Assembly (NCBI RefSeq): GCF_902859895.1 | Contig: NZ_CADIKM010000004.1 | Coordinates: 186,001-250,000, forward strand | Reading direction: 5' to 3' | DNA length: 64,000 bases | From: Pararobbsia alpina | GTDB lineage: Bacteria; Pseudomonadota; Gammaproteobacteria; Burkholderiales; Burkholderiaceae | Shown: positions 36,771-45,449 of the stretch, piece by piece | Position numbering within the stretch: the first letter of the stretch is position 1 | How the letters are laid out: every line of letters begins with the position of its first letter | Program-made: the position numbers and the translations under genes | The notes under the pieces: generated by a model | Databases searched by the model: none | Told to the model about the DNA's origin: nothing | What the model saw: the letters and a program-made list of their open reading frames with translations, nothing else

Positions 36771-38546
36771 ATGCGGCACACGAACACGATGACTGACTAT
36801 CTGATCCTCGGCGGCGGCACGGCGGGCTGCGCGCTCGCGGCCCGCCTCTCGGAAGACCCGGGCAAGACCGTGGTGCTCGTCGAAGCGGGGCGCGACCTGC
36901 GCTCCGACGCGATGGCCGACACGATCCGCACGCGCTATCCGGGTCTTGCTTATCTCGATGCGCAGAATCTCTGGACCGATCTGAGCGTCACCGTCAGCGG
37001 CGCACCCACCCGCGAGCCCAACCGGACCCCGCGCCGCTATGAACAGGCGCGTGTACTCGGCGGCGGTTCGGCCATCAATGCGATGGTCGCGAACCGCGGC
37101 GCACCCGGCGACTATGACGAATGGGGCACGCTCGGTGCTGAAGGCTGGAACGGGGAAGTCGCGCTCAAGTATTTCCGGAAACTCGAGCGCGACTGCGACT
37201 TTGATGATGGCTATCACGGCCGCAGTGGGCCGATTCCCGTGCGGCGCCACCATCCCGAGCGGACCTCGCCGTTCATCGCGGCAGTCTGCAAGTCGCTCGT
37301 CACGCGCGGATATCACTTGCACGCCGACCAGAATGGCGAATGGACCGACGGCGTCTTCCCCGCCGCGATCGCGACAACCGACGATGGCGAGCGGATTCCC
37401 GCTTCGATCGCCTATCTGACGCCGGAGGTGCGGCGGCGGCCTAACCTGAGGATCATCACCGATACGCAGGCGGGTGTGCTGCTGTTCGAGGGTGCACGCG
37501 TAGTCGGGGCTTCGCTGGTGCCGACTGCCGAAAGCATTGCCGATGCGGGAAGCCATGCGGGCGATGGTGTCAATGGAGCAGGCACGCGCCCCGACCGCCA
37601 GCTCGCCGCTCAGACCATCGTCTGCTGCGGCGGCATTCATTCGTCGACATTGCTGATGCGCAGCGGCATCGGTCCCGCAGCCGCTCTCGCGAAGCTCGAC
37701 ATCCCGGTTCACGTGAATCTACGTGGTGTCGGGCAGAACCTCATGGAACATCCGCTGACCGCGGTCTCGACCTACCTGCCGCCCGCCTCGCGGATTCGCG
37801 ATCTGCGCGAGCATCACGACCAGGCATTGCTGCGCTATTCATCGAAGCTCGGAGACGCGCCAGCAGGCGATATGCATATCGCCATGATCGGGCGCACCGC
37901 ATGGCATGCGGTAGGTCAACGGATGGGGACCTTGTTGATCTGGGTCAACAAGTCGTACTCGCGCGGCAGCGTGTCGCTGCGTTCGTCCGACTATCGCGCG
38001 GAGCCGGCAGTCGACTTTCGGCTGCTCTCCGATCCGCGCGATTTCGAGCGGCTGAAGCAGGGTTTCCGCTTGGCGGCCGGCATTCTGCGCGATCCCCTGC
38101 TCGACGGCGTTCGCGGGTCGGTATTTCCGACCAGCTATTCGGAGCGCGTACGCAAGGTTTCCGCGCCAGGTGCGTTCAACGCGCTGCAGATGAACCTGTT
38201 CGGCAAGATGCTCGACCACGCGGGCGGCTTGCGCGACTCGCTGGTGCATCAGGTGATCACACTCGGACTGCGCGTCGACGAGCTGCTCGCCGATGATGCG
38301 AAGCTGCACGAATTCATCGGCAATTCGGTCGCCGGCGTCTGGCATGCGTCCGGCACTTGCAAGATGGGCGCGGCAGGCGATCCGATGGCCGTCACCGACG
38401 GCGCCGGTCGCGTGCATGGCGTAGCCGGGCTGCGCGTCTGCGACTCGTCGATCATGCCGAGCATCCCGCGCGCGAACACCAATATGCCCACGCTCATGCT
38501 GACCGAACGGATCGCAGATCTGATCAAGGAGGAAGCGGCTCATTGA
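36771..38546 (+). CDS. GMC family FAD-dependent oxidoreductase
   Basis: Flavoprotein of 591 residues of the glucose-methanol-choline oxidoreductase family. FAD loop YLILGGGTAGCALAARLSED at residue 10, second FAD motif ARVLGGGSAINAMVANRG near residue 92, and CCGGIHSSTLLMRSGIG (GMC signature 2). The C-terminal domain has WHASGTCKMG with the catalytic histidine and a second polar residue near NTNMPTLMLTERIA. ATG 36789 (MTDYLILGG) is an alternative start. It is last in the transporter operon and probably oxidises an alcohol group of the imported compound. No signal peptide is seen, so it is cytoplasmic. Confidence 0.88.
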   Translation: MRHTNTMTDYLILGGGTAGCALAARLSEDPGKTVVLVEAGRDLRSDAMADTIRTRYPGLAYLDAQNLWTDLSVTVSGAPTREPNRTPRRYEQARVLGGGSAINAMVANRGAPGDYDEWGTLGAEGWNGEVALKYFRKLERDCDFDDGYHGRSGPIPVRRHHPERTSPFIAAVCKSLVTRGYHLHADQNGEWTDGVFPAAIATTDDGERIPASIAYLTPEVRRRPNLRIITDTQAGVLLFEGARVVGASLVPTAESIADAGSHAGDGVNGAGTRPDRQLAAQTIVCCGGIHSSTLLMRSGIGPAAALAKLDIPVHVNLRGVGQNLMEHPLTAVSTYLPPASRIRDLREHHDQALLRYSSKLGDAPAGDMHIAMIGRTAWHAVGQRMGTLLIWVNKSYSRGSVSLRSSDYRAEPAVDFRLLSDPRDFERLKQGFRLAAGILRDPLLDGVRGSVFPTSYSERVRKVSAPGAFNALQMNLFGKMLDHAGGLRDSLVHQVITLGLRVDELLADDAKLHEFIGNSVAGVWHASGTCKMGAAGDPMAVTDGAGRVHGVAGLRVCDSSIMPSIPRANTNMPTLMLTERIADLIKEEAAH

Positions 38547-38857
38547 ATGTGTGTGGGGCCGCCTCGGCATATTTTGTCGAAGCGGTCACCGGATCTTGGC
38601 AACGTTTTAGCTAGTTCACTCAAACTCGGCGGCCTCGCCGCGTATCAACAATAGTTTGTGTTCCTGGAAGGCTGACCTTTAATGGTCTAAGGTGAGTATC
38701 CCGGCGCTTCCTTCCCATCCGAATCTTCCTGTCCATTCGGTATCCTCTGTAGTGTCGATCGATCTTGGCGATGTGGGACAGGCCAACGCATCGATACGAG
38801 TCCTGCCGTCCGCCGGATCGTGTCGATACACCATCCCTAGCAATGATGAGGTGTCCC
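38547..38857. other. Intergenic region, no gene recognised
   Basis: The 311 bp hold no convincing gene. It is more AT-rich than its surroundings near 38600-38690. A possible promoter for the FAD oxidase is TTGTGT followed after 16 bases by TTTAAT at about 38655-38682; the match is only fair. A perfect palindrome CGATCG-type stretch occurs near 38756-38763. Confidence 0.35.
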
Positions 38858-40291
38858 ATGGGCAGCGTGACAAACGAGGCAACCGACGCTCTGAAAGCCA
38901 AAGCCAGCGTGACAAACGAGGCAATCGACGCTCTGAAGGCGAAAATAAGAGGTGCGGTCTTGAAGCCGAAAGATCCCGGCTTCGACGAGGCGCGCCGCGT
39001 ATGGAATGCGACGATCGACCGGCGGCCTGCCGTTATCGTGCGCTGCGCGGGTACCGCGGACGTCATCGCAGCAGTCGCATTCGCCCGTGACAACGGTTTG
39101 TTGCTGGCAGTGCGCGGTGGCGGTCACAACATCGCGGGCAGCGGGGTATGCAATGACGGCCTGGTGGTCGATCTCTCGCAGATGAAATCCGTGAGGATCA
39201 ATCCCGCAACGAAGCGCGCCTTTGTCGAGCCCGGTGCGACGCTCGCCGACTTCGATCATGAAGCACAAGCCTTCGGTCTCGCCACGCCGCTCGGCATCAA
39301 CTCCACGACCGGTGTCGCGGGACTGACCCTCGGCGGCGGCTTCGGGTGGATCAGCCGCAAATTCGGCACGACAGTCGATAATCTCGTTAGCGCGGAAATC
39401 ATTACAGCAGATGGCAATTGGCTGCGAGTGAGTGCCGCCGGCGAGCACGCGGATCTGTTCTGGGCAATCCGTGGCGGCGGCGGGAATTTCGGCGTCGTCA
39501 CGCTGTTCGAATTTCAACTTCACTCGGTCGGGCCGGAAATCGTCGGTGGGCTCGTTGTCTACCCGCTCGAGCAGGCCAAGGACGTGCTCGGCAAATATCG
39601 CGAACTTACGGCGAATATGTCCGATGACATGACCGTCTGGGTCGTGATGCGTCCCGCGCCGCCACTGCCCTTCCTTCCCGCTGAGGTGCACGGCAAACCT
39701 GTCATCGTCCTCGCGGCCTGTTACGTTGGACCCGCAGAAGGTGCTACGCGAGCAATCGAACCGTTGCGCCACTGTGGCACCCCGTATGGCGAGCATCTCG
39801 GTCCGATGCCTTTTGTGGCGTGGCAAAAGGCCTTCGATCCGCTGCTCACACCTGGCCAGCGAAACTACTGGAAGTCACACAACTTCATCGATCTGAAGGA
39901 TGGGCTGTTCGATGTCCTGATCCGCTTTGCCGGCATGCTGCCTTCGCCTCAGACGGAGATTTTCATCGGCCAGATGGGCGGACAGACCAATCGGGTCGCA
40001 GCGGATGCGACCGCCTATTCCAATCGCGACTCGAACTTCATCATGAACCTTCATGGGCGCTGGACCGACGCTTCGGATGACGACAAGTGCACGGCGTGGG
40101 CCCGCCAACTGTTCGATGCAGCAACACCTTTTGCGCAAGGCAGTGTGTATGTAAATTTTCTTACGCAGGACGAAGGCGATCGCGTCAAGGCCGCATATGG
40201 TCCGAACTATGAGCGGCTGGCCCGCGTGAAGACGCAGTACGATCCGCAGAACCTGTTTCGGCACAATCAGAACATCAGGCCGTCGGCTTAG
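38858..40291 (+). CDS. FAD-binding oxidase, berberine-bridge-enzyme / hexose-oxidase-like
   Basis: Flavin-dependent oxidase of 477 residues. The FAD_binding_4 (PCMH) domain starts near residue 50 (RPAVIVRCAGTADVIAAVAF); RGGGHNIAG carries the histidine that binds flavin covalently in relatives. TLGGGFGWISRKFG and AIRGGGGNFGVVT follow, and the C-terminus YGPNYERLARVKTQYDPQNL is a BBE domain. The first 29 residues are a tandem duplication of a 14-residue unit (SVTNEATDALKAKA). ATG 38858 is preceded by GATGAGG. Two earlier ATGs (38843, 38846) are possible. The substrate is unknown. No clear operon partners. Confidence 0.85.
   Translation: MGSVTNEATDALKAKASVTNEAIDALKAKIRGAVLKPKDPGFDEARRVWNATIDRRPAVIVRCAGTADVIAAVAFARDNGLLLAVRGGGHNIAGSGVCNDGLVVDLSQMKSVRINPATKRAFVEPGATLADFDHEAQAFGLATPLGINSTTGVAGLTLGGGFGWISRKFGTTVDNLVSAEIITADGNWLRVSAAGEHADLFWAIRGGGGNFGVVTLFEFQLHSVGPEIVGGLVVYPLEQAKDVLGKYRELTANMSDDMTVWVVMRPAPPLPFLPAEVHGKPVIVLAACYVGPAEGATRAIEPLRHCGTPYGEHLGPMPFVAWQKAFDPLLTPGQRNYWKSHNFIDLKDGLFDVLIRFAGMLPSPQTEIFIGQMGGQTNRVAADATAYSNRDSNFIMNLHGRWTDASDDDKCTAWARQLFDAATPFAQGSVYVNFLTQDEGDRVKAAYGPNYERLARVKTQYDPQNLFRHNQNIRPSA
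38864..38947 (+). repeat. Tandem 42-bp duplication at the 5' end of the FAD oxidase gene
   Basis: Two adjacent 42-bp units (38864-38905 and 38906-38947) differ at only a few bases, and encode two copies of a 14-residue helical segment. The first unit is probably superfluous to the enzyme fold, since the family domain begins after the second. Confidence 0.85.
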
Positions 40292-40298
40292 ACGAAGA

Positions 40299-40329
40299 GG
40301 GGTTCGGGCGCGGTGGCGTGCCGAACCCC
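40299..40329. terminator. Hairpin between convergent FAD oxidase and SMR-like genes
   Basis: Perfect nine-base stem GGGGTTCGG (40299-40307) and CCGAACCCC (40321-40329) around a 13-base loop, just after the oxidase stop. There is no T-run, so bidirectional or Rho-assisted action is more likely than a classic terminator. Confidence 0.55.
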
Positions 40330-40366
40330 GACAAGAATTCATCGCCCTTCGCCTCACGACATCGAA

Positions 40367-40720
40367 TTACGCGAGTTTCGCCTGTGACGAATAGATCAGC
40401 CACACGCCGGCCACCAGCAGCGCCGCGCCGGACGCCGTCTTGAGCGACATTGCGTCGCCGCTCCAGAGGCTGAATAGGAAGAGTTCAAGCACCGTGACGG
40501 CCACCATCACGGGATAGGCGACGCTGAGTTCGACCCGCTTCAGCGCAATCGCATAGAGCAGGAAGCCCACGCCATACGCGCCGAGCGCGGCGATGCGCAA
40601 TAGGGTCGGCGGCATCGCCGCCAGCATGACCGGATTGCCGCCGGCCCGACCCGCGATTCTCAACAGGACGCTCGCAATCGCGCTGCACGAGCCGCTGATC
40701 AGCAGAAGAAGTATCGACAT
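40367..40720 (-). CDS. Small four-helix membrane transporter, SMR/EamA-like
   Basis: Protein of 117 residues with four hydrophobic helices (LLLLISGSCSAIASVLL, LGAYGVGFLLYAIALKRV, VAYPVMVAVTVLELFLFSLW, ALLVAGVWLIYSS). It has the small-multidrug-resistance fold pattern including the ALKRVELSVAYPVM stretch common to EmrE and ArnE/ArnF types. It starts 12 bp after the HAD-UbiA gene, so the two form a unit. Flipping of a polyprenyl-phosphate sugar made with the UbiA enzyme is an attractive role, since ArnE/F-like proteins do that. A drug-efflux role cannot be excluded. Confidence 0.75.
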   Translation of the reverse strand: MSILLLLISGSCSAIASVLLRIAGRAGGNPVMLAAMPPTLLRIAALGAYGVGFLLYAIALKRVELSVAYPVMVAVTVLELFLFSLWSGDAMSLKTASGAALLVAGVWLIYSSQAKLA

Positions 40721-40732
40721 GAGGCTAGCCCT

Positions 40733-42247
40733 TCATATGGCCAGCATGACCGATATGACACACAGGCAGATAACGATCAGGCTCGTGCGGTCCTTGATCG
40801 CGAAAACAATCGGGTCGTCATTCATCTGGCCTCGGAACGCAAACATCCAGACGCGGCTGACCCAATAGAGTATCAACCCGAACAACACCCAGAGCGGTTG
40901 CTGGTGTTGATAGAGCATTTTGATCTCGGGCGAATTCATGTAGAGCGCCAGCACGAGCACAGCGGCATAGGCCGAGGCCGTGCCGAATGCGCAGAGGATC
41001 ATCACGTCCTGCGTGAGATAGCCGCGGCCGGCCACCTCGGTCTTGCCGTTGCGCACGAGTCCATCGAGTTCGGTATAGCGTTTGACCATCGCAAGACTCA
41101 GGAACAGCAGCCCGGAGAACAGGATGAGCCAGTACGACAGAGGAATAACGTTCGCGGCGCCGCCGGCAACGATCCGCGTGGTGTAGAGCGCGGCCAGCGT
41201 GAACACGTCGATCAGGATCTGGCGTTTCAAAGCGAACGAATAAGCAAGGGTCACCACGAAGTAGCCGGCGAGCACGAGCGCGAACTTCGCCGGTAGCAAT
41301 ATCGCTAGGCCTGCGCTTGCGAGAAGGAGAGCCGCCGCCAGACCGAGCCCGAGCGACGCGGGCAGCTGGCCCGATGCAAAAGGTCGATTGCGCTTGCGGG
41401 CGTGACGCCGGTCCGCATCGAGATCCAGCAGATCGTTGAGCACATAGACAGCCGAAGCACAGAGGCTGAACGATGCGAACCCGATCACCGCCGCAAGAAT
41501 CGAACTCACATCGGTAAAGCGATGGGACGTCAGCAGCGGGACGAAAATCAGTAGATTCTTGACCCACTGATAGACGCGCATTTCCTTGACGATCAAGCGC
41601 AGCAGCGCGCCTTCCCTCTCGAAAAATTCGACGCTGTCGTTCACCTTGGCCGCCGCCGAGGCCATGCGTTTGTTGCCGACCACGATCGCGCGCCGCGCAT
41701 GCGTCCAGACCGGCAGATCCGCCTTCGCGTCGCCGCAATAGTCGAATCCGGTCGCGCCGAATTTCTCGATCAGGGCTGCGACCTTGTTGGCCCCCGACAG
41801 ATTGATCTTGTCGCTACTTGCAAGTACCCCCTTGAACAATCCGCTATGGTCAGCGACTTTTTGGGCGAGAATCCCGTTTGCTGCCGTGCAAAGGTAAAGG
41901 TCGCGACCTAGCGATTTCTCCCTGCGCAGATAGTCGAGCAAGGCCTGGTTGTACGGGAGCGTCGAGACATCCATCGAGACGCGGCTGGCGATCTGTGATT
42001 TGAGGTACGCCTTTCCTTTCAAGAGCCAGTAGAAGCAGAAAAACACATAAAGCGGGTTTTTCTTGACCAGCATCAGGAACGATTCGACCAGCAGATCCGT
42101 GTGCGTGAACGTGCGATCCAGGTCGACACAAAGCGGGACGTGCTCACCCGCCCGCATAGCGGGAGCAACGTCCGCCGTGGCCGGCTCGCCGGCTCCCCAG
42201 CGGTAGTACGGTTGCGCCACATCGAGTGACATCGGGCTCTTCGCCAT
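40733..42247 (-). CDS. HAD phosphatase-UbiA prenyltransferase fusion
   Basis: Two-domain protein of 504 residues from ATG 42247, with GGTGGAGAA just before it. Residues about 35-220 are a HAD domain: motif I CVDLDRTFTHTD, motif III region GANKVAALIEKFG and motif IV DYCGDAKADLPVW. Residues about 225-504 are a UbiA domain with about eight helices and both polyprenyl/metal motifs: NDLLDLDADRRHARKRNRP, then YTELDGLVRNGK. The UbiA part resembles decaprenyl-phosphate phosphoribosyltransferases. Such fusions may make a polyprenyl-phosphate pentose and dephosphorylate it. The SMR-like protein downstream would be the flippase. Substrate remains inference. Confidence 0.85.
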   Translation of the reverse strand: MAKSPMSLDVAQPYYRWGAGEPATADVAPAMRAGEHVPLCVDLDRTFTHTDLLVESFLMLVKKNPLYVFFCFYWLLKGKAYLKSQIASRVSMDVSTLPYNQALLDYLRREKSLGRDLYLCTAANGILAQKVADHSGLFKGVLASSDKINLSGANKVAALIEKFGATGFDYCGDAKADLPVWTHARRAIVVGNKRMASAAAKVNDSVEFFEREGALLRLIVKEMRVYQWVKNLLIFVPLLTSHRFTDVSSILAAVIGFASFSLCASAVYVLNDLLDLDADRRHARKRNRPFASGQLPASLGLGLAAALLLASAGLAILLPAKFALVLAGYFVVTLAYSFALKRQILIDVFTLAALYTTRIVAGGAANVIPLSYWLILFSGLLFLSLAMVKRYTELDGLVRNGKTEVAGRGYLTQDVMILCAFGTASAYAAVLVLALYMNSPEIKMLYQHQQPLWVLFGLILYWVSRVWMFAFRGQMNDDPIVFAIKDRTSLIVICLCVISVMLAI

Positions 42248-42654
42248 TTCTCCACCCTGGACTGATAGGCAGAGAATAGAGAGGATGGCTAGCGAAATCT
42301 GTGCGTTACCCGACGCTTGAGAACGGCGGCCGGACCTTGGGCGCCGAGTTTCCGACCCGCAGGCACGCGAAATGGGGATTTGTCCGCCCAATCACGTCCG
42401 CGCGGACGGGGCAATGCGCTCGGGGCGGTGTCTGCGGAATCGGGAGCAACTCGAACCAGTCCGAGTTGGTGGCAACCAATCGGTCGATATCGATAGCTCA
42501 ATGGTTAACAAGCGTCTGGTGGAGATTTATGTGGAGGCGCGACTTTAGAATGTGCGTTGTGCTAGTGAGCTGGTGAACATAAAGACATCGGTTGTGCGAT
42601 GTCCTAAGCAAGACGTTCACCAATTGGGGTAACGTCTGGAGGAGACAAAACGGC
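42248..42654. promoter_or_regulatory. Divergent intergenic region between HAD-UbiA and esterase genes
   Basis: The 407 bp contain no convincing gene. They must hold two divergent promoters. A perfect palindrome TCGATATCGA lies at 42484-42493. The right half, from about 42500 to 42620, is distinctly AT-richer than the surrounding DNA, compatible with foreign origin. No -35/-10 pair can be assigned with confidence. Confidence 0.35.
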
Positions 42655-44337
42655 ATGTCGAGAAATAAAAAGAGTTCTCGTTCACGGTGTTGCTCGGTTG
42701 GGCTCAATCCGTTGGGCAAGGCCTTGCAACAGGGGCCGGCAATCATTGCCAGTGCGCTGGTGCTGGCGGTAACCTCAGCCCATACCATGGAGGGCGCCAA
42801 GCCAGCCAACGCCGCAGCGACGGTGAGAACCAGCGATGGCGAGCTACGAGGCGTCGAGCGTGGGGTCGTAGAGGTGTATCAGGGCATCCCATACGCCGCC
42901 CCTCCCGTGGGCGATCTGCGCTGGCGGGCGCCGCGACCGGGGGCTGCATGGACCGGCGTTCGCGATGCAACGAAACCCAGAAGCGCGTGCGTGCAGCCTG
43001 CCGCCTTCTGGCGGCCCGGGGAAGCCGCGAGCTGGGACGAAGATTGTCTCTATCTGAATGTCTGGAAGCCGCGACACGTCGATGCGCATTTGCCCGTGAT
43101 CGTCTGGTTCCATGGCGGCGGATGGCTCAACGGTGCAGGTACCGACATGCAGCCGATACAAATTGTCTCGCAAGGCAACATCGTCGTGACGGTCAACTAT
43201 CGGCTTGGCGCACTCGGCTACCTGTCCTTGCCCGCGCTTGACTCAGAGTCGGCCGACGGCCAGTCGAGCGGCAACTACGGCGATCTCGACAAAGTGCGCG
43301 CCCTGCAATGGGTCAAGCAGAACATCGGCGCTTTCGGTGGGGACGCGGACAACGTAACCATCGCCGGTCAATCGGCGGGTGCGGGTTCGGTTTGTTGGAT
43401 GCTCGGATCGCCCGCTGCTGCCAGCCTTTTCCACCAGGCCATTATCCAAAGCATCGGCGGCTGCCAAATGATCAGTCATGACACCGCCGCGACGCGAGGC
43501 AAGTCATTTGCCGAAACGATCGGCTGCACGGACCCGGCAACGGCGATGGCCTGCCTGCGGAAGAAGAGTCCCGCGGAGATTATCGACGCGCAGGCGCAGA
43601 CCAAACTGATCTGGCGTCCAGTCGTCGGGGGCGCGACGCAGCCCGTGCCGGTGCTCGACGCATTCCGCTCAGGCAAGTTCAATCGTGTGCCCGTGCTGGT
43701 TGGCAATGTGCGTCATGAGACTCGCGTCCTCGTCTACGAGGATAATGACCTGACTCGCCAGCCTCTGACCGCCGATCGTTATCAGTCGGCGGTGAGGACA
43801 CAGCACGGCGACAAGGCGGACCGCGTGCTCGCCGAGTATCCTGTCGACGCCTATCCCACGCCGGGTGTCGCCCTGGCGGCTATGCAGACCGATTCCATGC
43901 TTTCGTGCGGTTCGGTTCCCCTCGACGAAGCATTGTCGCAGTGGGTGCCGACCTATACGTATGAGTTCCGCGACGAGACGGCACCGCATACGCCCTATAT
44001 GGTCGTGCCGCCTTCGTTCGACCTCGGGGCTACGCATTCATTCGAGTTGCAATACATCTGGCGGGGCGACGCAAACACGCCGATCTCCAGTGGTCAGTCG
44101 GGCGGCGCGATTCCGCTTACCCCCCCGCAGGCGAAGCTGTCACAGATGATGATGCGTTACTGGGGAAGTTTCGCTCGTGCAGGCGATCCGAATACCCCGT
44201 CGCAACCTGTGTGGCCACGATACGACGCGGCGACGACGCAATGGCTCGGACTGCTGGCGGGAGGGGCTACTGAGATCGTGACCGGGGATGCATACGACCA
44301 GGAGCATCACTGCAGGTTCTGGGCTTCGATGCAGTAG
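42655..44337 (+). CDS. Type B carboxylesterase, exported
   Basis: Alpha/beta hydrolase of 560 residues. ATG 42655 follows GGAGGAG at about 42638. A basic N-terminus and hydrophobic stretch (QQGPAIIASALVLAVTSAHT) look like a signal or anchor. Family blocks are QGIPYAAPPVGDLRWRAP, EDCLYLNVW, HGGGWLNGAG (oxyanion hole), the nucleophile elbow GQSAGAGSV (Ser in G-x-S-x-G), NVRHETRV and, near the C-terminus, GATHSFELQYIW with the catalytic histidine. Substrate is unknown. It has no clear operon partner and lies at the edge of the accessory region. Confidence 0.88.
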   Translation: MSRNKKSSRSRCCSVGLNPLGKALQQGPAIIASALVLAVTSAHTMEGAKPANAAATVRTSDGELRGVERGVVEVYQGIPYAAPPVGDLRWRAPRPGAAWTGVRDATKPRSACVQPAAFWRPGEAASWDEDCLYLNVWKPRHVDAHLPVIVWFHGGGWLNGAGTDMQPIQIVSQGNIVVTVNYRLGALGYLSLPALDSESADGQSSGNYGDLDKVRALQWVKQNIGAFGGDADNVTIAGQSAGAGSVCWMLGSPAAASLFHQAIIQSIGGCQMISHDTAATRGKSFAETIGCTDPATAMACLRKKSPAEIIDAQAQTKLIWRPVVGGATQPVPVLDAFRSGKFNRVPVLVGNVRHETRVLVYEDNDLTRQPLTADRYQSAVRTQHGDKADRVLAEYPVDAYPTPGVALAAMQTDSMLSCGSVPLDEALSQWVPTYTYEFRDETAPHTPYMVVPPSFDLGATHSFELQYIWRGDANTPISSGQSGGAIPLTPPQAKLSQMMMRYWGSFARAGDPNTPSQPVWPRYDAATTQWLGLLAGGATEIVTGDAYDQEHHCRFWASMQ

Positions 44338-44389
44338 AAGGTCTTGCGCGGGACGAGACGGCATCGTCCGGCGTCCCGTGCGAACTGCG

Positions 44390-45448
44390 TCATGTTGCAC
44401 CCTGCTCGCCCGCAAAGTCCCGAGATGCCAAATCCACCACCGGGGCTATGCTCGCCCCGTCGTCAAGAATAATCTCCAAGGGTGATTTGCCATCGAGCTC
44501 GTCGCGCTCGCGCCGCATGAACGAATGGATAACCCAAGAGTTTGCCTTCGCATCGACGAACGGGTGCAGGACACAGACCAGCCTTGCGGGCGTGGCATCA
44601 AACTGCCACTTTGGATATCTGAACCCTCTCGTTTTCCCGGGAGGAAGTAGTGCATACAGTTCACCCTTCAGGCGCTGATCGTTGATCGTCCGGTCGTTGC
44701 GGCCAGCATAGTCGCGGGCATCCAGAAGCGCGAGATTGTCGGGACTTTCATATTCTTCAAACGCAAACCGCCTTCCTCGGGCACGGGCCGCCGCCAGCGG
44801 AACGGCGGTAACTGGGCCACTGTTTTGCGCAGTGACGGAGCCATTTGCGGAAGCCAGAGCAAGGACGTTTCCCGTCGAGACGGTCCGGAAAACTGCCGTC
44901 AAGTAGTCGACGGCCTCTTTCACTGGGTCTGCCCCAAGCATCCGAACGGTCTTGATAGCCAGTTCGTGCACTTCACTCGTTGTGCGCACGATCGGTTCGG
45001 GCTTGCACGTTGCCCTTTTGTCCACCAGATCGACCACCAGAAAGTTTTTTATCGTGTGGTGCCGGACCCTAGGCAGCTTCATTTTCCGGTTGCGAATCGT
45101 CCGAAGACGGCCAGTCTCTTCGATTCCACTGATCAGGGCTACGTCCCCCAAAAACCCTAGCTTTTTCAAACGTTCGGCCAGTGATTCGCAATCGCCCTTG
45201 CCCGACGTGAGCACGTCGACGCGCCCGTTGCAAACACTGGCCAGGTCGGTCGTGAGTATCACCGGCTGTATCTTGCCGCCGACGCGAACCCTTCCGTCTT
45301 TGTGCACGCTGCTCCAATGACCCGTTGTCGCGCCATGTACCGGAGCAGAGACCGCGGACGAGTGCCGACCGCCCTTACTGATTGGCGCGAAGGAGGTATT
45401 TGCCGAGACGGGGCGGCCAAGGGCCGGCAGGGAGGTTCGCTTTTTCAT
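44390..45448 (-). CDS. Unknown protein with antitoxin-like (DUF2384-type) C-terminus
   Basis: Protein of 352 residues that I do not recognise as a whole. The N-terminal 50 residues are polar and low in structure. The middle (about 60-200) is a mixed alpha/beta region, with GKGDCESLAERLKKLGFLGD. The C-terminal 110 residues resemble MbcA/ParS/Xre antitoxins: INDQRLKGELYALLPPGKT, GFRYPKWQFD, then MRRERDELDGKSPLEIILDD. No toxin gene stands beside it. ATG 45448 has no ribosome site; the base before it belongs to the spacer after a 43-bp palindrome, and TGA closes the frame upstream, so translation may be leaderless or hairpin-controlled. Confidence 0.55.
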   Translation of the reverse strand: MKKRTSLPALGRPVSANTSFAPISKGGRHSSAVSAPVHGATTGHWSSVHKDGRVRVGGKIQPVILTTDLASVCNGRVDVLTSGKGDCESLAERLKKLGFLGDVALISGIEETGRLRTIRNRKMKLPRVRHHTIKNFLVVDLVDKRATCKPEPIVRTTSEVHELAIKTVRMLGADPVKEAVDYLTAVFRTVSTGNVLALASANGSVTAQNSGPVTAVPLAAARARGRRFAFEEYESPDNLALLDARDYAGRNDRTINDQRLKGELYALLPPGKTRGFRYPKWQFDATPARLVCVLHPFVDAKANSWVIHSFMRRERDELDGKSPLEIILDDGASIAPVVDLASRDFAGEQGAT

Positions 45449-45449
45449 A

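Noticed and set aside
38858-40291. FAD oxidase as DprE1 acting with the nearby UbiA enzyme
   Set aside because: It has a BBE C-terminus and the GGGHN flavin motif of berberine-bridge-type oxidases, is convergent with the UbiA unit, and a terminator-like hairpin separates them.
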